From Streptomyces olivaceus (GTDB taxonomy: Bacteria; Actinomycetota; Actinomycetes; Streptomycetales; Streptomycetaceae), in assembly GCF_000721235.1 (NCBI RefSeq), contig NZ_JOFH01000041.1, positions 19,091 to 83,090 on the forward strand: a stretch of 64,000 nucleotides of DNA, in the 5' to 3' direction. Shown piece by piece: positions 1 through 8,068 of this stretch (its first letter is position 1; every line of letters begins with the position of its first letter). Under the pieces are notes generated by a model. That model had not been told where the DNA came from and did not search any database. It worked only from the letters and a program-made list of their open reading frames with translations. The position numbers were made by a program, and so were the translations under genes.

Positions 1-1
1 C

Positions 2-1060
2 GCCGCCCTGTCGATCGTGCTGGCCGTCTACCAGGTCCCCCAGCAGCGGAAGATCGCGCTCACCGTCTGGAGCGGCCTGGGCGTGCTCGGCGCGACGATC
101 GGCGTCGTACTGGGCGGCCTCATCGTGACGGCGATCAGCTGGCGCTGGGCGTTCCTGATCAACATCCCGGTGGGTGTCGCGGCCTTCGCCGCCGCGCTGC
201 GCAGCCTCCCCGCCCTGGCCGCGAGCGGATCACGACCGCTGCGCGTCCCCACGGCGGCCCTGGCCACACTGGGCCTGGCCTGCCTCTCGTTCGGCCTGAT
301 CCGTCTGCAGGACGGCGCGACCACGGCATCCGCGTGGATCAGCCTCGCCGCCGCCGCGGTCCTGCTCACGGTGCTGACCCTGACGGAGCTGTCCGCATCC
401 GATCCGCTGCTCCCGCTCCACCTGCTGCGCATCCCGACCTACTGGCTGTCCAGCGCCGGACTGCTGCTGGCCGCCGCGGTGATGATCAGCAGCTCCTACC
501 TGGCCAGCATCTACTTCCAGCAGGTGCACGACATGAGCGCCCTGGCCGCCGGCCTGGCCCTGCTGCCGATGGGCCTGGCCTCGCTGGTCGTCGCCCTGGT
601 CGTGCCGAAGCTGGTCGCCGCGCTCGGCCCCGGGGGCCTCTACATCGCGGGCGCCGTGGCCCAGCTCGCCGGCGCCGGGTTCCTCGCGACCGGTACGTCC
701 GGCGTGGCGGCGACCGTCGTCGCGCTGGCCGTCATCGGTGCCGGGCTGCCCAGCTCGTTCGTGCCGCTGTACGGGATCGGCAGCTCCCACGTCCGGCTCC
801 AGGAGTCCGGCGTGGGCTCGGGCCTGCTGAACACCTTCAACCAGACCGGCGCCGCCCTCGGCATCGCCGTGGTCGGCACGATCCTCGCGGCCACCGTCCG
901 GGACGAGTCAGGCTCCGGCGCGACCGCCGCCGACGCGACCACGACCGGAGTGGGCCACGGCTTCCTGGCGCTGGCCTGCTGCGCCCTGCTCGCGCTGGTC
1001 GTCGCCCTGGCCCTGCACCGACTGACCCGCCCGTCCCCGCCCGCCACCCGGCAGACGTGA
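2..1060 (+). CDS. MFS drug-efflux transporter (DHA2-like), 5' end outside window
   Basis: Partial gene: the reading frame is open from base 2, so the true start lies upstream and about 352 residues are visible. The protein is a string of hydrophobic helices with short polar loops, including a GxxLGGLIVTAISWRWAFLINIP stretch typical of the fifth helix (antiporter motif C) and the following loop of 14-helix DHA2 exporters. The C-terminus (HRLTRPSPPATRQT) is a short cytoplasmic tail. Such pumps export small molecules in exchange for protons. The amidase gene begins 13 bp downstream, so it probably belongs to the biosynthetic cluster and would export its product or confer self-resistance; that role is inferred from position. 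Confidence 0.85.
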   Translation, partial: AALSIVLAVYQVPQQRKIALTVWSGLGVLGATIGVVLGGLIVTAISWRWAFLINIPVGVAAFAAALRSLPALAASGSRPLRVPTAALATLGLACLSFGLIRLQDGATTASAWISLAAAAVLLTVLTLTELSASDPLLPLHLLRIPTYWLSSAGLLLAAAVMISSSYLASIYFQQVHDMSALAAGLALLPMGLASLVVALVVPKLVAALGPGGLYIAGAVAQLAGAGFLATGTSGVAATVVALAVIGAGLPSSFVPLYGIGSSHVRLQESGVGSGLLNTFNQTGAALGIAVVGTILAATVRDESGSGATAADATTTGVGHGFLALACCALLALVVALALHRLTRPSPPATRQT

Positions 1061-1073
1061 AAGGTATCCGCCC

Positions 1074-2456
1074 GTGAACTCCGTGTCCCACGTTCCGCCC
1101 GGCAGCGACCCCGTCGAGGAGGCGATCGAGCGCTCACGCCGCGTCTGCGGACAGGTCGACGACGACCTCGGGATCCTCGTGACCCCGCTGCACGACCGCG
1201 CCCTGCGGTCGCACCGCGCCGACCCCCGGGGCGGTCCGCTGACCGGGGTGACGCTCGGGGTGAAGGACGTCATCTTCGAGTCCTCGGCCCCCGCCTCCGC
1301 CCAGAGCGACGTCCGCCTGGCGGAGTGGCCCGAGGGGCAGCCCGAGGCCACGGCGGTCTCGCGGCTGAAGGAGGCGGGCGCCGTCGTGGTCGGCAAGACC
1401 GCCACCATGGAGTACGCGCTGGGCGTCCAGGACGGCTCCGGCCGGGGGCCGGTCAGCCGCAACCCCTGGATGACCGACCGCTGGGCCGGGGGATCGAGTT
1501 CCGGCTCGGGCAGCGGTGTGCTGACGGGCTGCTTCGACGCCGCCCTCGCCACGGACACGACCGGCAGCCTCCGCATCCCGGCCGCCTATACGGGCACCAC
1601 CGGGTTGAAGGCGACCCGGGGGCGCGTGCCGACCACCGGGACGTACCCGCTGGCACCCTCTCTGGACGCGGTCGGGCCGGTCGCCGGCTCCATCGACCTG
1701 TGCGCCAGGCTGCTCCAGGTGATGGCCGGCCCGGACGACGCCGACCCCGTCGCCCCGGACGTCGAGGCGGGCGACTACCTGTCGGCGCTGACGGCGGACG
1801 TGTCGGGGCTGCGGGTCGGGGTCGACCACCTCACGGCGTACGCGGACGGCGGCGTGGATCCGGCCCAGCCCGCGGTCTTCGAGCGGGCGCTGAAAGACCT
1901 GGACACGCTGGGGATGCGGCGCTCCGCCGTCGAAGTGCCCGGGTACCAGCTGCTCAACGTCGTCGGCAACGTGATCATGCTGGCCGAGGCACACGAAATC
2001 CACCACGACGCGCTCGTCCGCGACTGGGCCCGGTACGGCCGGGGAGCCCGGTGGGTGTTCACGGCCGGCGAGTCCATCTCCTCGCGCGACTACCTCCGCG
2101 CCCAGCGGCTGCGGGCCACGCTCTCCCAGCAGGTGCAGGCACTCTTCGACCACGTCGACCTGCTGATCACGCCTACGTGCCACCTCGGTGCCCCGAGGCT
2201 GGACGGCATGCACCCGCTGGACCCCTCGACGTATCTGGCGTCCATGCACACGACGGCCTGGAGTGTCACCGGGCACCCTGTGGCCGTCGTCCCGGCGGGC
2301 TTCACCGGGGACGGGCTCCCGCTGTCCCTGTCGATCGTCGGGCCGTACTGGCGCGAGGACCGGGTCGTAGCCGCCGCAGCGGCCTTCCAGAGCCTCACCG
2401 ACCACCATCGGCAGCGCCCCGCCGCGCTGTCGCTCGCCACCCAGGAGAGCCGATGA
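1074..2456 (+). CDS. Amidase signature family hydrolase
   Basis: A 460-residue amidase with GTG start 13 bp after the transporter stop. The Ser-cisSer-Lys triad can be placed: Lys64 in GVKD, cis-Ser141 in AGGSSSGSG and nucleophile Ser165 in DTTGSLRIPAA. The 24-residue spacing between the two serines matches the one I recall for fatty-acid amide hydrolase. The family hydrolyses C-N amide bonds, or transfers ammonia in GatA. The usual glycine-rich loop is altered (SSSGSGSG for SSGGSAAA, DTTGS for DTGGS), so the substrate may be unusual. It overlaps the next small gene by 4 bp (ATGA), implying translational coupling. In the cluster it could trim or release an N-acyl or amide intermediate; substrate unknown. 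Confidence 0.88.
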   Translation: MNSVSHVPPGSDPVEEAIERSRRVCGQVDDDLGILVTPLHDRALRSHRADPRGGPLTGVTLGVKDVIFESSAPASAQSDVRLAEWPEGQPEATAVSRLKEAGAVVVGKTATMEYALGVQDGSGRGPVSRNPWMTDRWAGGSSSGSGSGVLTGCFDAALATDTTGSLRIPAAYTGTTGLKATRGRVPTTGTYPLAPSLDAVGPVAGSIDLCARLLQVMAGPDDADPVAPDVEAGDYLSALTADVSGLRVGVDHLTAYADGGVDPAQPAVFERALKDLDTLGMRRSAVEVPGYQLLNVVGNVIMLAEAHEIHHDALVRDWARYGRGARWVFTAGESISSRDYLRAQRLRATLSQQVQALFDHVDLLITPTCHLGAPRLDGMHPLDPSTYLASMHTTAWSVTGHPVAVVPAGFTGDGLPLSLSIVGPYWREDRVVAAAAAFQSLTDHHRQRPAALSLATQESR

Positions 2457-2617
2457 GTATCAGTCAGCTGCCCGACCTCACCGACGAGGACCGGCAGGCG
2501 GTGGCGGCGGCGGCCCAAGTGGTCCAGCAGCTCACCTCGGTCCTGCGGGACATCCCCTGCGACGTGACCACACCCGTTCCCGCAGGCCGGGCGCCGCTGC
2601 CGGTGCGGCGGTCCTGA
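2453..2617 (+). CDS. 54-residue protein coupled to the amidase (GatC/AtzG-like partner or precursor peptide)
   Basis: Very small gene starting inside the amidase stop codon (ATGA) and ending 34 bp before a strong hairpin. Residues 9-32 (LTDEDRQAVAAAAQVVQQL and on) are predicted helical; the C-terminal third is Pro/Arg-rich with one Cys (IPCDVTTPVP). Two readings compete. (a) A GatC/AtzG-like subunit: these small helical partners are encoded next to amidases and also end in an extended Pro-containing tail, which fits the overlap. (b) A RiPP precursor, because a ThiF-like adenylating enzyme and a 2-oxoglutarate oxygenase lie nearby, as in pantocin-type clusters. I favour (a), but sequence alone does not decide. 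Confidence 0.6.
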   Translation: MSISQLPDLTDEDRQAVAAAAQVVQQLTSVLRDIPCDVTTPVPAGRAPLPVRRS

Positions 2618-2650
2618 CCGCGGGAACCGCGACGGAATGCGCGGTTCCAT

Positions 2651-2688
2651 TACGTCGGCCCGGAACCGTCGGGTTCCGGGCCGACGTA
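2651..2688. terminator. Strong hairpin between convergent genes
   Basis: Perfect 17-bp inverted repeat (arms 2651-2667 and 2672-2688) with a 4-nt loop, GC-rich, just after the 54-residue gene and before the 3' end of the HxlR gene. There is no long U-tract, which is common for Streptomyces terminators. It probably ends both convergent transcripts. Confidence 0.8.
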
Positions 2689-2793
2689 TGTTCAAAAAGC
2701 AGGTAAAGAAATACCTTCCATTCCCCGGTCGGCGAATGCTGCGGTGAATGGGGAACGGCTGGTTCTCACCGCTCCGGTTAATCCGTTAATGGA

Positions 2794-3174
2794 TCAACCA
2801 TCAACACTTCTCGCCATCTGCAGTGGACGTGAGTTTTGTGTGTCGAAGTTCACTCGCGCTTCTTCGATGCGCGGCGTGTTCTCGCTCGACCAGTCCACGA
2901 TGGTCCGCACGGCCCGCAGGAGGCTCAGTCCCAGCGGCGTCAGGTGGTAGGTGACGCTCGGTGGCCGGTCGTCGACGACCCAGCGCTCCACCAGGCCGTC
3001 CCTCTCCAGTCGCACCAGCGTCTCGGACAGTACCTTCGCGGACACGCCGCTCAGGGCAGCCCTGATGTCGCTGAAGCGGGTGACTCCCTGTGAGATCTGG
3101 CTGCAGATGGGCATGGTCCACCGTTCGCCTATGCGGCTGAGGACCGGGCGTGCAGGACAAGTCTGCCGTTCCAT
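2794..3174 (-). CDS. HxlR-family winged-helix regulator
   Basis: A 126-residue HxlR protein with the family hallmarks in order: Cys6 in the N-terminal CPARPVL segment (the redox/aldehyde-sensing position in some homologues), the helix-turn-helix around FSDIRAALSGVSAKVLSETLVRLERDGLV, and the wing with PPSVTYHLTPLG. The start is supported by a GGGGA box just upstream. It is transcribed divergently from the SCP2-like/ACAD operon, and the intergenic region holds two short palindromes, so it most likely controls the cluster and itself. The inducer is unknown. The last 20 residues (DTQNSRPLQMARSVDG) are outside the usual domain. Confidence 0.88.
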   Translation of the reverse strand: MERQTCPARPVLSRIGERWTMPICSQISQGVTRFSDIRAALSGVSAKVLSETLVRLERDGLVERWVVDDRPPSVTYHLTPLGLSLLRAVRTIVDWSSENTPRIEEARVNFDTQNSRPLQMARSVDG

Positions 3175-3192
3175 TTCCCCCCGTTGCTGACA

Positions 3193-3230
3193 GTTACCTG
3201 AACGTAACCAGGTGTGTCGAACGTTAGTTC
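3193..3230. promoter_or_regulatory. Two inverted repeats in the HxlR/biosynthetic divergent promoter
   Basis: GTTAC-N6-GTAAC (3193-3208) and GAAC-N4-GTTC (3219-3230) lie between the HxlR start (3174) and the operon start (3306). HxlR proteins usually bind such short dyads near their own promoter. Assignment is by position and symmetry only. Confidence 0.5.
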
Positions 3231-3305
3231 ATCACGATGAAGTACACAACTGCCTTCCGGTAGAAACGGACCCCGTCGCCGCTCACTCAATGCGAAGGGA
3301 CCGAC

Positions 3306-3626
3306 ATGACGACTTCGTCGTTGCACGTGAAGAATGCCCTTACCGAGGCCGCGCAGGCATCGCCCGCCTGGCATTCCGCCGGTGCCACCGTCCGCTTCGT
3401 CCTCTCCGAGCCGACGGTGGAGGTCGTCCTCGACTCCCAGGGCAAGGAGACCGACGCCCCGCCCACTCACCGGCTGGCCATCGCATGGCCGGATCTGCGG
3501 GACATCGCCGCGGGCCGGCGCAGTTTCCTCCGCGCGCTGACCGGCCGGCGCTTCTCGGCCCGCGGCCCGGTGATGCAGACCCTCGCCTTCGGCCAGGCCC
3601 TGGCGACCTTCGACCTCAAGCACTGA
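3306..3626 (+). CDS. SCP2 sterol-carrier-like small protein
   Basis: A 106-residue soluble protein, first gene of the rightward operon, with SD-like GAAGGGA before ATG. The pattern resembles the SCP2 lipid-binding fold: an amphipathic N-terminal helix, a strand (TVRFVLSEPTVEVVLD), another strand (HRLAIAWPDLRDIAAG), then FSARGPVMQTLAFGQALATF resembling the gk..v.G....l..l..l closing segment. SCP2-like domains bind acyl chains or sterols. Here it could shuttle a fatty acyl intermediate between the dehydrogenase and the acyltransferase encoded just downstream. The family call is pattern-based and could be wrong. Confidence 0.5.
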   Translation: MTTSSLHVKNALTEAAQASPAWHSAGATVRFVLSEPTVEVVLDSQGKETDAPPTHRLAIAWPDLRDIAAGRRSFLRALTGRRFSARGPVMQTLAFGQALATFDLKH

Positions 3627-3654
3627 ACGCCCTCGGACGACAAGGATCCAGTCA

Positions 3655-4866
3655 ATGACGTTCACGCACTCCCCCGCCGACCACCCGCTGCTTCAGGGGC
3701 ACGAGGCCGAGGCGCTGCGCCGCGCCGTCGAGTTCGCGCGGGACGGGGTGGCGCCCGGCGCCGCCGAGCGCGACGCCACCGAGAAGGGACAGGTGGACTG
3801 GGCCACCGTCCGGGAGGGGCACCGCCTGGGCCTCCTGCGGATGGCGTTGCCCCGCGAGATGGGCGGCCTCGGACTCAGCCAGCTCGGCATCGCGCTCACT
3901 CTGGAGGAGATCGCCGCCGCCGACCCCGGGATGGCCCTGGTGTTCGGTGCCACCGGACTGTTCCAGACGCCGCTCCTCGTGAGCGGGGACGCCCCGCTCC
4001 AGGAGCGCTACCTCACCCCCTTCCTCGGCGACGAACCCGTCCTCGCCTGCAACGCCGTGGCCGAGGAACGCAACGGGACCGACCTCGTGCTCCCTCAGAA
4101 CGCCCCGCACGCGCAGGAGATGACGACCGCCCGGCGCTCCGGCGGCGAGTACCTGCTCAACGGGACCAAGAAGTACATCACCAACGCCCCCTTCGCGACC
4201 TACGCCACCGTCCTGGCGAACCTGGACGGCTCGGCCGGCTCCACCGGGCTGACCTGCTTCGTCACCGAGCTGGAGCAGGACGGAGTCACGCGCGGCGAGG
4301 TGCACGACAAGGTCGGTTACCGCACGGCCCCCGCCGGCGAGCTGGTCTTCGAGAACGCGCGGGTGCCCGAGGGCAACGTCGTCGGTGACGAACGCGGCGG
4401 CTGGGACCTCAACGTCGCCATCGGAAACCTCACCCGGGTCGCCTGCGCCGGCGTGGCCACGGGCATCGCCCGGCACGCACTCCGGCGCGCCGTCGACTGG
4501 TGCGGCGGACGCAGGCAGGGCGGCCGACTGCTCCACGAACACCAGATGTCCGCGCGGAAGCTCGCCGACATGGCGGCGCGCGTCTCCTCCGCCCGGGCGT
4601 TGTACCTGGACGCGGCCCTCAAGGCGGACAACGTCCTGCCGACCCCGGGGTACGAGCCGGCAGTCGCCAAACTCGTCGCCGACCGGGCCGCCATCGACAA
4701 CGCCGACGCCGCCATGGCGCTGATCGGCGCCCAGGCCTTCCAGCGCGACGACGGCATGGACCGGGTGCTGCGCGACGCCTACGGCCCCCGGATCTACGAG
4801 GGCAGCCCGGAAGCGCTCGCGCTCGTCATCACCGGCGAACTGTTCGACGCCCCGGGCATACGATGA
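3655..4866 (+). CDS. Acyl-CoA (or acyl-ACP) dehydrogenase
   Basis: A 403-residue FAD-dependent dehydrogenase of normal family length. Visible features are the N-terminal helical domain ending in PREMGGLGLSQ, the middle strand domain with NGTKKYITNAPFATY, and the C-terminal domain with IYEGSPEALAL, where Glu382 sits at the catalytic-base position. It would introduce an alpha,beta double bond into an acyl thioester. It starts 28 bp after the SCP2-like gene with an AAGGA box and overlaps the next gene by 4 bp (ATGA). Given the ACP in the same operon, the substrate may be ACP-bound or an aminoacyl thioester; that is inference. Confidence 0.9.
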   Translation: MTFTHSPADHPLLQGHEAEALRRAVEFARDGVAPGAAERDATEKGQVDWATVREGHRLGLLRMALPREMGGLGLSQLGIALTLEEIAAADPGMALVFGATGLFQTPLLVSGDAPLQERYLTPFLGDEPVLACNAVAEERNGTDLVLPQNAPHAQEMTTARRSGGEYLLNGTKKYITNAPFATYATVLANLDGSAGSTGLTCFVTELEQDGVTRGEVHDKVGYRTAPAGELVFENARVPEGNVVGDERGGWDLNVAIGNLTRVACAGVATGIARHALRRAVDWCGGRRQGGRLLHEHQMSARKLADMAARVSSARALYLDAALKADNVLPTPGYEPAVAKLVADRAAIDNADAAMALIGAQAFQRDDGMDRVLRDAYGPRIYEGSPEALALVITGELFDAPGIR

Positions 4867-5735
4867 CGGTCACCACGGGGGACGGCCACCGCGGCCCGCT
4901 GCTGCGGGAACACGCCGACATCCAGCTGCCCGGCGTCGAGTCCGCACTCCGCGGCGATCCGGTCTTCCACGCGGTCAGCCCCGAGGACCTCCTGGTGCTG
5001 ACGGTCCGGGGCGCCCAGCTCCCCGACCACTTCCTTGAACGCGTCTACGCCTTCCGCCTGGTGCAGTACCTCCGGCGCGGGTGGGTCGACGCCGCGGCGG
5101 TCGCCGACCGCGACCTGCGGCACGAACCGTACGACGAGCAGGCGCTGCGCGACTTCCACACCCTCGTCCTGGAGCGGGAGACCGGGTGGCTGCGCGGCTA
5201 CGGCACCCTCGCCGTGTCACCGGACCCGGCGGGCACCACCCTCGGTGACCCCTCCCACCTGCCGTTCGTCGTTGAGCGGGACTACGGGATGCGGCTGGCC
5301 GCCACGCTGGGCGCCCGGACCCCGTCGTCCGCGGTCCGGGAGGGCAAGCGGCTGGTCCGCGACGCCGGGATGCCGCGGTCCCACGCCGCGGCGACGGTTC
5401 CCTGGTGGGTCTACCTCGCCTGGGCGGCGGCCTGCACCGAAGTACTGGACCGGCCCGGCGGGACCGTCGTGGGCGACGGGAAGAAGAGCGGGGCCGTGCA
5501 CCAGCTCGGACTGCTCGGCTTCCGCGTCCGCACCCTCGACGTCGCGCCGCTGCCGCCCGGCCCGGCGGACCTCTACGCCCCCATGTGGAACCAGCGCGAG
5601 CGTTCCTACCCGTTCCTCCTGACGGACGACGGCCGGCTGCGGCCGACCCTCGATCACCTGACGGCCCTGCTGATGTCCGAAGAGCCGGTCTCCATACGTG
5701 CCCGACTCACCCGGTTCCTGGAGACGAGCGCATGA
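4863..5735 (+). CDS. N-acyl amino acid synthase / acyl-homoserine-lactone synthase-like acyltransferase
   Basis: A 290-residue protein. Residues about 58-165 follow the GNAT-fold pattern of LuxI/FeeM-type synthases: an R..QYLRRGWVD segment, an acidic stretch (DRDLRHEPYDEQALRDFHTLVLE), then a strand-turn (GWLRGYGTLAVSPD), LPFVVERDYGMRL and an SSAVREGKRLVRD segment that aligns with the WE.sRl region. The C-terminal part (KKSGAVHQLGLLGFRV) ends like the family's last helix and strand. Members transfer a fatty acyl group from acyl-ACP to an amine. With ACP, KAS and FabH genes downstream, an acyl-ACP-dependent N-acylation is a reasonable guess. It overlaps both neighbours by 4 bp. Weakly conserved family; the exact acceptor is unknown. 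Confidence 0.62.
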   Translation: MTVTTGDGHRGPLLREHADIQLPGVESALRGDPVFHAVSPEDLLVLTVRGAQLPDHFLERVYAFRLVQYLRRGWVDAAAVADRDLRHEPYDEQALRDFHTLVLERETGWLRGYGTLAVSPDPAGTTLGDPSHLPFVVERDYGMRLAATLGARTPSSAVREGKRLVRDAGMPRSHAAATVPWWVYLAWAAACTEVLDRPGGTVVGDGKKSGAVHQLGLLGFRVRTLDVAPLPPGPADLYAPMWNQRERSYPFLLTDDGRLRPTLDHLTALLMSEEPVSIRARLTRFLETSA

Positions 5736-6727
5736 GCATCATCGACGTGGACACGCCCGAACAGGCGCGCGAGCTGGACGAAGACACCTTCTACGCCTGC
5801 CTCACCCAACGCAACCGCGGGCTCATCGACCCGCGGCTGCAGGCCAGGATCGCCGCCACCCGGTTGCTGGTGGCCGGGTGCGGCTCCATCGGCGGTGCCA
5901 CGGTCGCACCACTGGGGCGCATGGGATATCGGCACTTCACCCTGGCGGACGTGGGCACCTACGAGCTGAACAACCTCAACCGGCAGAACGCCACGGTGGA
6001 CGACCTCGGCCGGAACAAGGCCGAGGTCGGCGCCCGCACGCTGCGGGGCGTCAACCCCCACATCGACGTCCGGGTCGTACCCGACGGTGTCACCGCGGCC
6101 AACGCCCGTGAACTCGTCGAGGCCGCGGACGTCGTCGTGGACGGCGTCGACGTCACCACTGGTTCGGGCCTGGCTGCCAAAGTGCGCCTGCACGAGGAGG
6201 CATGCCGGCAGCGCAAGCCCCTGGTGACCGGATGGGACATGGCCGGCATGCTCGCGGCCCAGGTCTTCGACTACCGGCTGGTCCGCCGGGTCTTTGACGG
6301 CCAGCTCGTTCCGGGGGACGAAGAGCGCCTGAGCACCTGGGAGGTCGTCTTCCGCATCGCCCCACGGGCGTACATACCCGCGGAGATGTTCCGCGAACTG
6401 CGGCAGGGGCTGCGCCGTCCCGACTACAGCGTGCCCCAACTGGCCGAGGCAGCGACGCAGTTCGGTTCCCTGGCCGTGCACATGGTCAACGTGCTGGTCT
6501 CCGGCCGGAAACTGCCGCGCACCGTCGCGGTGGACGTGCATCACCTGTCGATGACACGGCGTGTCCGCCTCGTCGACGACCTCGCCCGCCAGCTGGAGCG
6601 GGCCCGGTTCCTTGCCCAGTTGCCCAGGGGGCATGCCTGGCGCGGGTTCGCGCCCGCGCCGGTCTACCGGGCCGGACGCCGGCTGGCCGGCGGTACACGC
6701 GAGAAATGGGAGGAGAAGACGGCATGA
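5732..6727 (+). CDS. ThiF/MoeB/E1-like adenylyltransferase
   Basis: A 331-residue Rossmann-fold adenylating enzyme. It shows the nucleotide-binding GCGSIGG (residues 49-55), the acidic ADVGTYE (Asp73), NNLNRQ with the Arg finger (Arg84), Lys96 in GRNKAEV and a VVDGVDVTT segment. No CxxC zinc pairs are seen, and the usual catalytic Cys region is not obvious. The family activates carboxylates as acyl-adenylates: ThiS/MoaD C-termini, the peptide in microcin C and pantocin, or small molecules. Here it likely adenylates the carboxyl group of an N-acyl amino acid or peptide. It overlaps both neighbours by ATGA. The C-terminal ~90 residues are Arg-rich and not explained by the core domain. Confidence 0.85.
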   Translation: MSIIDVDTPEQARELDEDTFYACLTQRNRGLIDPRLQARIAATRLLVAGCGSIGGATVAPLGRMGYRHFTLADVGTYELNNLNRQNATVDDLGRNKAEVGARTLRGVNPHIDVRVVPDGVTAANARELVEAADVVVDGVDVTTGSGLAAKVRLHEEACRQRKPLVTGWDMAGMLAAQVFDYRLVRRVFDGQLVPGDEERLSTWEVVFRIAPRAYIPAEMFRELRQGLRRPDYSVPQLAEAATQFGSLAVHMVNVLVSGRKLPRTVAVDVHHLSMTRRVRLVDDLARQLERARFLAQLPRGHAWRGFAPAPVYRAGRRLAGGTREKWEEKTA

Positions 6728-7764
6728 CTGAGGATTTCCGCTATACGGACCTCCGTGCGGCGGGTGTCCGGATCGACACCGACGCGTCCGCACGCATCGA
6801 ACAGGCGGCGCTGCGGCTCGCGGGGGAGAACGCGGGGCGCTCACTGCACGACACGGACCTGCTGCACGCCGTGGAACTGGCGGCGGCTGCCCTGCCCGAG
6901 GCGGCGCACAAGGCGCTGATCTCGTTCCGCGACGAGGGGAACACCGGCGGCTGCCTGCTGCTGACCGGGCTGCCGCTGGGCGCCCTGCCCGCCACCCCCG
7001 ACCGCCTGGAGGACGAACCCGCCTGGCCCGAGGTGCCCGTGGCCACGCTGGTCCAGCTCATGGCCATGTCGGTGCTGGGCCGCTCGTTCTCCTACCAGGA
7101 CGAGAAGTCCGGTCACCTCGTACAGGACGTGTGCCCGAAGAAGGGAGAGGAGGACCGTCAGGAGAACAGCGGGTCCGTGCTGCTGGAACTGCACACCGAG
7201 GACGGCTTCCACCCCCACCCCCCGCACTTCCTCAGCCTGCTCTGCCTGCGCGGAGACTCCGAGGGGACCGCGGCCACGGTCACCGGCAGCGTCCTGGACG
7301 CCCTGCCGCTCCTGGACGACGAGACCGTCTCGGTACTGCGCGCGCCCGAGTTCCGGACCCGGTTCAGCACGTCCTTCCTGCCCGACGAGACGGTGGAAGT
7401 GCTGACCGATCCGATGCCGGTGCTCACCGGGCCCGACCGGTGCCCCGAACTCCATGTGGACTTCCACGGCACCGTCGCCCAGACGCCCCGGGCCGAGCGC
7501 GCCCTCGACCGGCTGGAGCAGGCGATGAGGCGCTCTCTGAAGGGCATCGTGCTGCGCCCCGGCGACCTGGTCGTCGTGGACAACCGGCGCGCGGTACACG
7601 GCCGTACCGGATTCACTCCCCGCTACGACGGCCAGGACCGCTGGTTGCGCCGCTCCTTCGCCGTCTCCGACCTGCGCCCCGTCAACGACCGGCTGAACGA
7701 GGGGCGCAGTCACGTCCCCGTGGTCACGGCGGGCGACCCCCGTCTGGCCGCCACGACGGCCTGA
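6724..7764 (+). CDS. Fe(II)/2-oxoglutarate oxygenase, clavaminate-synthase-like (Asn/Arg hydroxylase type)
   Basis: A 346-residue oxygenase of the TauD/clavaminate synthase superfamily. The iron facial triad is visible as H157-x-E159 (LELHTEDGFHPHPPHF) and His292 (AVHGRT), followed about 15 residues later by the Arg-rich RWLRRSF expected to hold 2-oxoglutarate. HTE rather than HxD, together with the HPHPPHFLSLLCLRGD stretch, resembles amino-acid beta-hydroxylases such as AsnO and VioC. It therefore probably hydroxylates or desaturates an amino acid, free or carrier-bound. ATG overlaps the ThiF stop by 4 bp. The next gene (ACP) starts 49 bp downstream. Confidence 0.85.
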   Translation: MTEDFRYTDLRAAGVRIDTDASARIEQAALRLAGENAGRSLHDTDLLHAVELAAAALPEAAHKALISFRDEGNTGGCLLLTGLPLGALPATPDRLEDEPAWPEVPVATLVQLMAMSVLGRSFSYQDEKSGHLVQDVCPKKGEEDRQENSGSVLLELHTEDGFHPHPPHFLSLLCLRGDSEGTAATVTGSVLDALPLLDDETVSVLRAPEFRTRFSTSFLPDETVEVLTDPMPVLTGPDRCPELHVDFHGTVAQTPRAERALDRLEQAMRRSLKGIVLRPGDLVVVDNRRAVHGRTGFTPRYDGQDRWLRRSFAVSDLRPVNDRLNEGRSHVPVVTAGDPRLAATTA

Positions 7765-7813
7765 GGACGCAGACCGCCCTCACTCTCTCCCATCCGACGG
7801 AAGGACAAGCAAC

Positions 7814-8068
7814 ATGAGCGAGAACCTGCAGGCGACCATCATCAAGATCCTCGTGGAGGACCTGGAGGTCGATGCGGAGCAGGCGACCGGCGACGCCACC
7901 CTGGCCGAACTCGACCTGGATTCGCTGGCCATCGCCGAGCTCGTCGTGCGACTCAAGGAGGAGGCCGGCGCCGACCTCGGCGAGGAGGAGTCCAGCATGG
8001 GCAGCCTGACCGTCTCCGGTCTGGCGGACCTGGCGGTAGCCGCCAAAAGCGGTGAGCAGGCGGCATGA
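7814..8068 (+). CDS. Acyl carrier protein
   Basis: An 84-residue carrier protein with the phosphopantetheine attachment Ser37 in LDLDSLAIAELV and an acidic recognition helix. An SD-like GGAAGGA precedes the ATG. Its stop overlaps the start of the KAS gene (ATGA), the normal arrangement of a dedicated ACP-ketosynthase pair. It would carry the growing chain made by the two condensing enzymes downstream and could donate it to the LuxI/FeeM-like acyltransferase upstream. Confidence 0.93.
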   Translation: MSENLQATIIKILVEDLEVDAEQATGDATLAELDLDSLAIAELVVRLKEEAGADLGEEESSMGSLTVSGLADLAVAAKSGEQAA

